A stretch of 64,000 nucleotides of DNA, taken from assembly GCA_037953625.1 (NCBI GenBank), contig CM075652.1, positions 19,938,501 through 20,002,500 of the forward strand, in the 5' to 3' direction. The notes beneath the pieces were generated by a model, which was not told where the DNA came from, ran no database searches, and was given only the letters and a program-made list of their open reading frames with translations. Every line of letters starts with the position of its first letter. Within the stretch, counting starts at the first letter, position 1. The stretch comes from Crotalaria pallida (taxonomy: Eukaryota; Streptophyta; Magnoliopsida; Fabales; Fabaceae). Shown piece by piece: positions 52,949 to 63,900 of the stretch. A program made the translations under genes and the position numbers.

Positions 52949-53424
52949 ATGTAACACCCCGATCTGGCAACTTGAAACCACTCTTCCTCTTTATATAAAA
53001 TGAGGTAAAATATGGGCCAATTTTTTTTTTTTTTAAAACATAGTTGAGTTGCATGATTAGGAGAACTGTTACCTGTAAGTTCCATGATGAATGTTTTGAT
53101 AATGACAAAGTGTTTTGAACAAGCTATCATGTGATGATCAAGTTCAAGTTCAACAAGCAACAACAAACATCAAGTGAAGAAGAGAGAACAAGCTCATGAA
53201 GACTTAAGTTTGAGTGTAATTGTTTTTGTTTTATCTTTTGCCTCTCAAGCTTCATAGGTTTTCATTTGGGTAGTTTGTTTAGAGGGTAGTGAATCTCATT
53301 CATAAGTCATGATTTAATCATAATTTGAGTTTTCACTTAACCTAGAATCAATAGGTGGCTTAAAGGTTTTAAAGGAGAGGTTGGTTTTTGAGAAAACAAG
53401 TTTTAAACAAGTGCAGTATAAATC

Positions 53425-53485
53425 TACTCGAGTAAATCAAGATTTAATCGAGTAGTACTCGAGTATGCTGCAATTTACTCGAGTA
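53425..53485. repeat. TACTCGAGTA palindrome pairs, promoter side
   Basis: Copies start at 53425, 53445 (TAATCGAGTA), 53456 and 53476. Pair distances are 20 and 20 bp. They lie about 80-140 bp upstream of the TATA box at 53566. Confidence 0.9.
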
Positions 53486-54426
53486 AACACTGCTGAACTG
53501 GTTTTTTAAAATACGTTTTTCACTTCTCAAAATCAGTTTTTAAGTGCCATAACTTTTGGGTATTCTATATAAACCTTTTCCTAACCTTTGTGATCATAAC
53601 TCATCATTCTGATATTCATTTTACAAAGAATCAAGCCACTCTATTCTCTCTCAATTTCAAAGATCAAAGCTTTCATATTTTCATATTCTTTGATCAAGAA
53701 CCTTTGAATCTCTTGTGTGATTTGTCATAGCTATTGATTGAGATTCATTAGGATTGTTATGTGTATTCATTGAGTTGTAATCTTTGCAATAAGGCAAGCC
53801 ACTACAACAAACAAAGAAGCCTTGGTGTGTCGATTATCATCAAGCAAATCTCATTGGAGAAGAAGAAAGTCTTGGTTGTGAATCAAGCAAGGAGAAGCCT
53901 TGATGTGTGGATTATCATCAAGCAATTGAAGACTTGTTGTGTCGATTATCAACAAGGGGTAGAGGTTAGATTAGAGAGAAGATCAATAGGATTACAAGGC
54001 AAGGGTGTCGGTTATCTCTTGTAGGCTAGCAAGAAGGAAGTCTTGTGAGGCAATCACTTGTAATTTGAGAACTCTAATTCCTCATAGTGAAGAATCTCTC
54101 TTGGTTGAAGAGGGGACTGGATGTAGCTTTCAAGCGGATGAAAGTGAACCAGGATAAATCGCTGTGTCGTATCTCTAAACCCTTACTCTTTATATTCAAG
54201 TCATTTGATTGCGTTCTTGGTTGAAAACCTAGAAAGATTGATTTTCATAATTGATTGAATAGAATCTTTATTGTTCAAATTAACTTGGGGAAAATCATTT
54301 TCATAACTAGGTTAATCAATAAGAATATAGGTGTTAATCATCTCCGCTGAATCTCTGATCTTTCATGTGAATTGATTGATTTTCGTATGCGAGTGAAAAC
54401 TTGATTTTTCTGGTTTCTGTCAGATA

Positions 54427-54504
54427 TACTCGAGTAAACGAGTCTTTAATCGAGTACTACTCGAAATCGAGTACTACTCGAGTATTCTGAAATCTACTCG
54501 AGTA
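54427..54504. repeat. TACTCGAGTA palindrome pairs, distal side
   Basis: Copies start at 54427, 54447 (TAATCGAGTA), 54475 and 54495, with pair distances of 20 and 20. The zone corresponds to 44901-45035 in the gag-only copia LTR, where the word is TAATCGATTA. Confidence 0.9.
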
Positions 54505-54940
54505 AACCTGAACAAAATTGCAAAAATCTTTTGTTTTAATTGTTTCGATTTGTTTCGTTCGAAAATCTTTCAAGGTATCTTGTACACCTATTCAACCCCC
54601 TTCTAGGTGTTCCTAGGGTTCCTTTGTCTCTCCAACCACCAATTGCGGTTTCTTCATTACCATTTCAAAACTCTTTCTTAAAAAGGGTAGTGTCTCCACA
54701 ACTCATGCCAAGCTTCAAGTTCCAAACCGAAGTGTCACGTGACACCACACTTTGCAACTTGAACCTTCTCAACTCGAGTGTCATTGCCCGTTAACTTTTG
54801 TGATCAATGTTAGTGGTGCCCAGAATGACTTTCATTAGAATCAGTTCGGGAATTACATCAGGATACCGCAATGGTTTAGCGGAGCGAATACAAAGAAATA
54901 TAATACTCCAAAATAAGAAAAAGAACTACCTACGACTCTT

Positions 54941-55366
54941 CTAAGCTGATGACGAAGAATCAGCCGGAGGTGCTTCACTTGGGTCGACATCGATCACCTC
55001 TGCGTCTGGAAATTCCTCGTCAGGGTCTTCCTCAGGCTCTTCCTCGGGTTCGCTCTCTTCCTTGGCCTCAAATGCGTCATCAGACAACTCATTCAAAGCT
55101 TCATCAAGCTCCTCAAGTTCCTCCGCCTCAGGGTCGATACGTGCTGGCAAGGGCATTGGATACCCACCATGGTAATCCGCCGGTCCACCAACTTGCAAAT
55201 CCGAAAGCACAAATCGGCATCTACGAGAATCGGGTGCAGTCCCTCTAAGGGTATGGTCGGGGTCAACGATACGGACTTCGGATACTCCACGCCATTCCCA
55301 TCCACGTCGGTTCACTTCCCACCGACCTTCGTCACGAATCTCAAACGTGAACTTAACGGGATCCAT
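54941..55366 (-). CDS. LTR-embedded ORF, 141 aa, acidic tail, function unknown
   Basis: I do not recognise this protein. The ATG at 55366 is preceded on the minus strand by a CCCTATAG stretch that could be a splice acceptor. The N-terminal ~75 residues look folded (KFTFEIRDEGRWEVNRRGWE, then VRIVDPDHTLRG and RRCRFVLSDLQVGG). From about residue 85 it is strongly acidic (ESEPEEEPEEDPDEE) and ends in a Ser run. It is in LTR sense near the LTR 3' end. Size, position and the basic-then-acidic layout resemble the ORF at 28956-29426, though I see no clear sequence identity. Codon pattern looks less AT-rich than the surrounding LTR, which favours real coding. Confidence 0.5.
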   Translation of the reverse strand: MDPVKFTFEIRDEGRWEVNRRGWEWRGVSEVRIVDPDHTLRGTAPDSRRCRFVLSDLQVGGPADYHGGYPMPLPARIDPEAEELEELDEALNELSDDAFEAKEESEPEEEPEEDPDEEFPDAEVIDVDPSEAPPADSSSSA

Positions 55367-56399
55367 AGGCTATAGGGTGACATCATAGGAACGGACACAT
55401 ATACAGAACAGAAGAATTTGAGAGAGTAAGTATTCCCAGACATGTCATGCCAACAATGTGGAATTACAGTAGGTAAAATATTAAGATAGACAAACCATAC
55501 GACAAACAACACATGAGTATAATCTTAGGAATACTTACTCCATACCACTACCTTTCTTTCCTTACTACCTTATGCATGTTCTCATCACATTCCATAAAAA
55601 GCTTCCGCTGCGTACTCTGATCTCATCACCATACGGGCTCATCCACTCTCATACTTTCTCTCAAAGATTATTCACAACTATACTTTCTTATATATATATA
55701 TACATATTCTTTTCTTTTCTTAATTAAGTTTTATGAATTCAAGTCCATCAATGATGCGGGGGATTTAAAATCATCATTGAGGAAAACGCTATCAAGTTAG
55801 CACACTCGTCTACATCTCCTCGGTACACCGCCCAACCTAATCGGAAGCAAACAGGAGTACAGGACCTTTACCGTGCGGGCACGACAACTGTCAACACAAA
55901 TGGTCCCAGACCAGGAGGACTCAGCCTCAATAATATCAATTCAATAATCAGGCTCACTGCCTCGCAGTGGCAAACAAAATGCCCCACTCCAGTCTCTCTC
56001 ACTCTTCTCGATTTTCAATCTAGGGGGCGACAGTACTGATTCTAGCTTGCAAAGCAGGACGTGCCACGACATTAGACCCAGTCCCCACCACGTTAGTGCG
56101 CCCCTTGTGGAATTGTCCCGCCTAGAACAGTACTCTAGACTTCTTGACGTATCACCGTCATTGTCCTCCCCTAATGCAATCTCGTCCTAAGTATCCGCAG
56201 ATACCTATCGTTCCTTCCTCTCCACTACTTCGGGTTAACTCTCATATCTCACCGCGTTAGTACATGTCTTTTAAGAGTCTTTTAATAATTAAAACTTATC
56301 CTATTGGTCGGCTCATCTACATCCCTTCGATAAGTCCCGACCTCTAATATTCTCAAAACAATTCGCATCTCAACATACCACAGAGCTGGCCTTTCCATG

Positions 56400-56880
56400 A
56401 CACATCAATTTCCTCAACTCATCTTCCAACACAACAACATCTTTTTCAAATAATATTTCACCAACCTTTACCACCTCCTTTCCAAAAACCTTTTTCCGAA
56501 AACAGTGTCCTCACAAAACTCCTTTCAGAAAACATTTCATTGACTCTTTTTCAAAAATGAGTTTCCAGAACTTCTTTTCAAATAGACCTTCTCCGAATAT
56601 CCTTTCCAACAATAATGTTTCCAAAAGAAATAGGGTTTCAAAAATAAAGACTCCAAAATAGAGTTTATAAACTCTTTCAAAAATGATGTTTCGTAAACAA
56701 TTTTCAAAAAAGAGATTTTCCAACCTCTTTTAGAAAATCCTTTCAAAAAGTTTCTTTCCAACCTTTTCGAAAATAGTATTTTACAAACTCTTTCTCCAAA
56801 CCTTTCTCAAAAGATCCTTTTAAAAAAATTTATTTTCAAAATCCTTTCAAAAATCTCTTTTTCAAGAATATAACCTTTTG
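56400..56880. repeat. Degenerate TTTC/GAAA stem-loop minisatellite in LTR D
   Basis: About twenty TTTTCNAAAA-like units occur in 480 bp. Some are flanked by complementary arms, such as AGAGTTTATAAACTCT (perfect 16-bp palindrome near 56658) and AAAAGAG...CTCTTTT near 56705. A minus-strand ORF through it gives repeated FLK or WK tripeptides, probably a by-product. It is repeated at 61316-61796. Confidence 0.6.
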
Positions 56881-59800
56881 CAGAGCGCTAGTGGAGGAGC
56901 AAGCTCAACTCAACACTAGTTCCCAGACTAAAACAAGAACAAAGGAGTTCAACTCCACAACTCACCCTTATATCCCCTCGTAGCAAGACCTCAGAAAGCA
57001 ATCATTCCACATTGACACCCCAAGCTCTGGCTCAATATTCAGCTCTCATCACTTAGTCTTTCATTCTTTATTCATTTACCATCTCTTATATACGTCTTTT
57101 ATTCATTATTACTATCGTTTAAAATATTCTCGTGCTTCACAATCGATCCGCTCTTATCATACATAATGAACTTTATGAGTAAGCAACTAAACAATATATT
57201 AACATGCAGACACAAATAAATAAATCACTGACCCACTTGTACTGACTCAGGACACTAAGTTTCGACTTTTGAGATGGTCGAAACACTTAATAAGTTACCT
57301 AAAGACCACGGTGTTTAGGGGAAACTTCTCTCTCACCTGATTGACGATGACTCTCACTATACGCTCCTCGCTTTTCCACGGCGACGCCCGTAACCGCTTC
57401 CCGATTGTTACTGGAACTCAAATAGTTCTTTCTTATTAAAAATCGTTCTTGCATAATTATCCAAAACAAAATTACTTTATCATTTCTTTTCAAAAACTTT
57501 CTTAATAAAACATGAACAATTTCTTGGCCTCTTAAAAAGGACACATTTATCTTAAGGTTTTCTTAAAAAAAAATCTTTTATTAAATTAAAACCATGAGCT
57601 TCAGAAATCATAAGAAAATCTTTTTCAAAACGAGACTTTTTCAATTAATAAAATCATTTAATTCATTTTATTTTCTTTAAAACCGGATCAAAGGAAAGTA
57701 ATTAAAATAAAAACCTTTCAAGAATATTTAAATCATTCACACACACACAGTTACGTATAAAATCACAAACCATTCATCATTCATGCATATAAGACAAAAT
57801 CAAACACATATACCTAATTTCTATGCTTAAGCCTAATGATCATTAGCACATGCACATATGACAAGTATGTTATCCTTCTTGTACACATCCTAAATAATTA
57901 AAGGAATGAATACACTTAATTAAAATCATGCTATTCATCACATAAACCAACACACAAAGATAAATCAATTTAATTCCTTTATTTTCATACCATGACCGAA
58001 TAGAACATAAGGAAAAATACTCAACACAAACATTTATCAAATCCAGTTCATTTATACTAGATTACCTCAAATAGTATAACATAAGATCATTAGAAAATAA
58101 AAGTAGTTTGAATGGAATTTATACCAAAGCCGAATGAAATTCAAGGAAAAATACAATCATACACCAAATCAATTCCATTTATTCAAGGCTAATTCAAATT
58201 ATGTCACATAGGAAAATAAAATGGCTTAAGGTTTGTTCCTAAACCGAATGGGATCATGAAAAATTTACTTTAAAGCTTTAAATCAAAAGGTTTAAGTCCC
58301 ATAGGTTTAGAAATCCTTAGTCCTTATTATAAAACACACATGCAAAATAAAATGAACTAACTTAATCATTTATACCCACAAAACCGTGAGCTTCCCCATG
58401 AGGATTTATCAATCAAAATTTAATTTCTTAACACATCAAAGACCAAGTCCTATCACAATTCTTTGATCTCTAAAATTTCCATCCATGTACTCAAATTCTT
58501 TGATCACCTAAATCTCATCATGCATGCATTTAAAATCTCTTAATAAGGCAAATTTCAACATGCATGTAAGGGAAATAAGGATCTAGCATGATTTCCTAGA
58601 CTAGACCGAATGACTACATGCATAAAGGGAAATCTTACAAATTTATTTTCACATGCCTTAATCAAATCAAGATCACTCATGCAACACTCTTAGGACAACA
58701 TCTTTATTTTTATTAAAGCATTAGCCGAATCATCATCATCATTATTATACATATAGATTTTCACCAAAATTATTATGAAAACTTTTCATGCTTATTTTTC
58801 CTAGGGAACCGTAACATGCACTAAAGAAAATCAAAGTTGGCACACAGAACTCAAATTCCACATTTTCTCAAGAATTGCATTTAGATCAAGATATGCAAGG
58901 CAAGATTAAGACAAAACACAAGCTCAAACACAAATCCTAGGCAAAACCGTGAAGGACAGGTAAGAATTTAAAACATCCAAGTACAAATATTTAAGATCAA
59001 ATCACAAAGATAACATGCAAGGCACTCAAGCTTCAAGATCATGAAAAATTAAACACATGCATCACCAAATCAACACAAAACTTAGCTTGATACAAAATCT
59101 ACTCAAAACCGTGAAGAACTCAATTGAAAATTGAAACATCTAAGCACACTTATTCAAGATGAAATCAAACAAATGGCATGCAAGACATCAAAACTTTAAG
59201 ATCATAAGAAAATAAAGGCATGCATCACAATTATTACATCAAATAAATGTCCATATTAAAGTCCTTTTACAAACCAAATTACTAAGCTATGTTCTCTTAA
59301 AGAACTACCTTAGATCAAGGTTCTAAATAAACTTCAAGTCCCCTTCTCCTCCTCCTGGGGTGGTTCTTCGATCTCCTTCTCTCTAAGGTTGATGATGGTT
59401 TTCTTCTCGATCTTGGAAGGAAATAAGGTTGAGAAAGAATTTGGGGATGTTTGGATTAAGATCTTTAGGTTTGGACTCCTAGCTCCCTCTTCTCCCTTAC
59501 GGTCTTTCTTTCTTCTCTCTCTAAAGTCACAAGAGTTTATGTACTCTTGGACCAAGTGTGTGAGTTTGATGAAGAGAATGGAAATGAATTGGCCAACATA
59601 CACTCCTTCCTACGACTTAAAGAACAAGAGCAAGGGATTGGAATTTCCTATCTTAGCCTCGGTCCAAGGGGTGGTTCAAGGGGTAATCTAGTTCAACTCA
59701 AAGTTTGCATGGCAATGGTCATGTCAAGGTGAGGCAAGGGTGGAAGAAAGTCTTCCATAGCTATCATGAGTCACCACCCTACTCCCTCCTAATCCTTATA

Positions 59801-60611
59801 CACTTTCCACTTAAGAGGACACTCTCTCCTCCTAGTTCTTATTTTCTTTTCTATTTCCTTAATGGGTAAGAAAATTGCTCCTATTTGGTTCCTCTTCTCT
59901 ATACTTCGGCCGAAACACACTCACACTCACACACATACACATACATTTTCATTTCAAGTTACCATCACATAGCATAAAATCATGAGACCATGCATACACT
60001 TAACACATAGTATAGGATCATGAAAGAATGCATACAATCCAACACATATTAGACATACCCATATACTTCAACACACCATAATTCATACTTCAATGCCTAC
60101 GGCTCATACACATATGCATCATTCATGCATTCATATATTTAAATTAGTTAATTAAATTTTATGTATAGCTCATCACATAAGTACACATTCACAAATTTAA
60201 GAATATAATTTCTAAGGAAATTAATCAAACCGTATTACTTAACTACCAAACAAATTTTACAAAGTCTTATAAAATTTTCATCTTCACATACACAAGAATC
60301 CTTCAAAGGAATAATCTTAATTAAAACCTCAAATCATCTTGGAAAAAAGGAAGGAAAGATTCGTTTTCCACATGAAAAAATTGAAATCAAATTTTTCTTG
60401 AAGACAATCCAATAAAAATCATTTTCTAAAACATTAATCTGAAAATCTTTCTTGAATTCCGAAAATCATTTGAGAAAATTCATTTGTCGACCAACAAAAT
60501 CATAGTTTCCACTAAATCAATAAAATCATTTTCCCAAAACACTTATCTGAAAACCTTTCTTAAATCAGACTTTATTGAATTATCTGAGTCCAGAAAATGC
60601 GGGTTGTTACA

Positions 60612-60977
60612 TTCTCCCCAACTTGGAGATTTCTCGTCCTCGAGAAATGATGCGCGAAACTGTCTTGTTCATGAGTGCGTATCTCCTCGTAGCAGTCTTT
60701 TCCTCATTCTCGGATGAACTTACCGTCGTGACGAAACACTTATATGCCGTCTTTGGAAGGTTCTAGTTCGTTCTTATTAAAACAATCTCGGGGTTATTCC
60801 ATTGTCAAATACAATGGGGTAAAATCAACAAGGCTTGGCTACATGAGCTAAATTCTAAAGGGTATTTAATGTTGTTGAATCAAGTAGCAACTTGGAAAGA
60901 AGGAATGTAATGCTTATGCCAATCCGAACAGGACACGATCGCCATGATCACTCCTTCGCCTACTCTTTCCTAGAACA
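60612..60977 (-). other. PPT and 3' internal flank of element D
   Basis: The minus strand reads CCAAGTTGGGGAGAA before the LTR start at 60611, a PPT. The hairpin ATTTCTCG, TCCT, CGAGAAAT is at 60629-60648. The rest is short internal sequence with no domain. It jumps into LTR-like sequence at about 60978, so gag, pol, PBS and the LTR 3' part are deleted. Confidence 0.65.
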
Positions 60978-63900
60978 GGACATTAGACCCAGTCCCCACC
61001 ACGTTAGTGCGCCACTTGTGGAATTGTCCCGCCTAGAACAGTACTCTAGACTTCTTGACGTATCACCGTCATTGTCCTCCCCTAATGCAATCTCGTCCTA
61101 AGTATCCGCAGATACCTATCGTTCCTTCCTCTCCACTACTTCGGGTTAACTCTCATATCTCACCGCGTTAGTACATGTCTTTTAAGAGTCTTTTAATAAT
61201 TAAAACTTATCCTATTGGTCGGCTCATCCTTAGTACATCCCTTCGATAAGTCCCAACCTCTAATATTCTCAGAAAAATTCGCATCTCAACATAGCACAGA
61301 GCTGGCCTTTCCATGACACATCAATTTCCTCAACTCATCTTCCAACACAACAACATCTTTTTCAAATAATATTTCACCAACCTTTACCACCACCTTTCCA
61401 AAAACCTTTTTCCGAAAACAGTGTCCTCACAAAACTCCTTTCAGAAAACATTTCATTGACTCTTTTTCAAAAATGAGTTTCCACAACTTCTTTTCAAATA
61501 GACCTTCTCCGAATATCCTTTCCAACAATAATGTTTCCAAAAGAAATAGGGTTTCAAAAATAAAAACTCCAAAATAGAGTTTATAAACTCTTTCAAAAAT
61601 GATGTTTCGTAAACAATTTTCAAAAAAGAGATTTTCCAACCTCTTTTAGAAAATCCTTTCAAAAAGTTTCTTTCCAACCTTTTCGAAAATAGTATTTTAC
61701 AAACTCTTTCTCCAAACCTTTCTCAAAAGATCCTTTTAAAAAAAATTATTTTCAAAATCCTTTCAAAAATCTCTTTTTCAAGAATATAACCTTTTGCAGA
61801 GCGCTAGTGGAGGAGCAAGCTCAACTCAACACTAGTTCCCAGACTAAAACAAGAACAAAGGAGTTCAACTCCACAACTCACCCTTATATCCCCTCGTAGC
61901 AAGACCTCAGAAAGCAATCATTCCACATTGACACCCCAAGCTCTGGCTCAATATTCAGCTCTCATCACTTAGTCTTTCATTCTTTATTCATTTACCATCT
62001 CTTATATATGTCTTTTATTCATTATTACTATCGTTTAAAATATTCTCGTGCTTCACAATCGATCCGCTCTTATCATACATAATGAACTTTATGAGTAAGC
62101 AACTAAACAATATATTAACATGCAGACACAAATAAATAAATCACTGACCCACTTGTACTGACTCAGGACACTAAGTTTCGACTTTTGAGATGGTCAAAAC
62201 ACTTAATAAGTTACCTAAAGACCACGTTGTTTAGGGGAAACTTCTCTCTCACCTGATTGACGATGACTCTCACTATACGCTCCTCGCTTTTCCACGGCGA
62301 CGCCCGTAACCGCTTCCCGATTGTTACTGGAACTCAAATAGTTCTTTCTTATTAAAAATCGTTCTTGCATAATTATCCAAAACAAAATTACTTTATCATT
62401 TCTTTTCAAAAACTTTCTTAATAAAACATGAACAATTTCTTGGCCTCTTAAAAAGGACACATTTATCTTAAGGTTTTCTTAAAAAAAAATCTTTTATTAA
62501 ATTAAAACCATGAGCTTCAGAAATCATAAGAAAATCTTTTTCAAAACGAGACTTTTTCAATTAATAAAATCATTTAATTCATTTTATTTTCTTTAAAACC
62601 GGATCAAAGGAAAGTAATTAAAATAAAAACCTTTCAAGAATATTTAAATCATTCACACACACACAGTTACGTATAAAATCACAAACCATTCATCATTCAT
62701 GCATATAAGACAAAATCAAACACATATACCTAATTTCTATGCTCAAGCCTAATGATCATTAGCACATGCACATATGACAAGTATGTTATCCTTCTTGTAC
62801 ACATCCTAAATAATTAAAGGAATGAATACACTTAATTAAAATCATGCTATTCATCACATAAACCAACACACAAAGATAAATCAATTTAATTCCTTTATTT
62901 TCATACCATGACCGAATAGAACATAAGGAAAAATACTCAACACAAACATTTATCAAATCCAGTTCATTTATACTAGATTACCTCAAATAGTATAACATAA
63001 GATCATAAGAAAATAAAAGTAGTTTGAATGGAATTTATACCAAAGCCGAATGAAATTCAAGGAAAAATACAATCATACACCAAATCAATTCCATTTATTC
63101 AAGGCTAATTCAAATTATGTCACATAGGAAAATAAAATGGCTTAAGGTTTGTTCCTAAACCGAATGGGATCATGAAAAATTTACTTTAAAGCTTTAAATC
63201 AAAAGGTTTAAGTCCCATAGGTTTAGAAATCCTTAGTCCTTATTATAAAACACACATGCAAAATAAAATGAACTAACTTAATCATTTATACCCACAAAAC
63301 CGTGAGCTTCCCCATGAGGATTTATCAATCAAAATTTAATTTCTTAACACATCAAAGACCAAGTCCTATCACAATTCTTTGATCTCTAAAATTTCCATGC
63401 ATGTACTCAAATTCTTTGATCACCTAAATCTCATCATGCATGCATTTAAAATCTCTTAATAAGGCAAATTTCAACATGCATGTAAGGGAAATAAGGATCT
63501 AGCATGATTTCCTAGACTAGACCGAATGACTACATGCATAAAGGGAAATCTTACAAATTTATTTTCACATGCCTTAATCAAATCAAGATCACTCATGCAA
63601 CACTCTTAGGACAACATCTTTATTTTTATTAAAGCATTAGCCGAATCATCATCATCATTATTATACATATAGATTTTCACCAAAATTATTATGAAAACTT
63701 TTCATGCTTATTTTTCCTAGGGAACCGTAACATGCACTAAAGAAAATCAAAGTTTGCACACAAAACTCAAATTCCACATTTTCTCAAGAATAGCATTTAG
63801 ATCAAGATATGCAAGGCAAGATTAAGACAAAACACAAGCTCAAACACAAATCCTAGGCAAAACCGTGAAGGACAGGTAAGAATTTAAAACATCCAAGTAC

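Larger units (their letters stand above)
53067..54656 (+). repeat. Copia solo LTR with TACTCGAGTA palindromes
   Basis: The start TGTTACCTG and the following TTTTGATAATGACAAAG match the gag-only copia LTR in element sense, as do the TATATAAAC box at 53566 and the end region near 54590-54640. No PBS or PPT flanks it. The exact right end and target duplication were not found, so the boundary near 54656 is approximate. The palindrome differs from its relative (TACTCGAGTA instead of TAATCGATTA), but the positions are the same. Confidence 0.75.
52949..60611 (-). repeat. Very long LTR D (about 6 kb), split by copia solo LTR
   Basis: The LTR comprises 52949-53066 and about 54657-60611. It reads TGTAACACCCCG at 52949 and, on the minus strand, TGTAACAACCCGC at 60611, where a PPT follows, so I read it as the 3' LTR of a minus-strand element. 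The distance from the left end to the GCGGAGCG block near 54870, after removing the insertion, is close to that in LTR B. From 56068 on it is nearly identical to 60978-64000. It contains an ORF (54941-55366), TTTC/GAAA-rich repeats at 56400-56880, and long AT-rich stretches (57550-60600) with no gene. The left boundary is less certain than the right. Confidence 0.65.

Noticed and set aside
56511..56761. Tandem FLK/WK peptide ORFs on the minus strand (also 61427-61677)
   Set aside because: The peptides follow from the TTTC/GAAA minisatellite. Two frames overlap and neither has start context or domain.
59389..59691. 100-codon plus-strand ORF in LTR D that looked like a host exon
   Set aside because: It has no domain, opposite frames are equally open, and it lies inside LTR D on the antisense strand.
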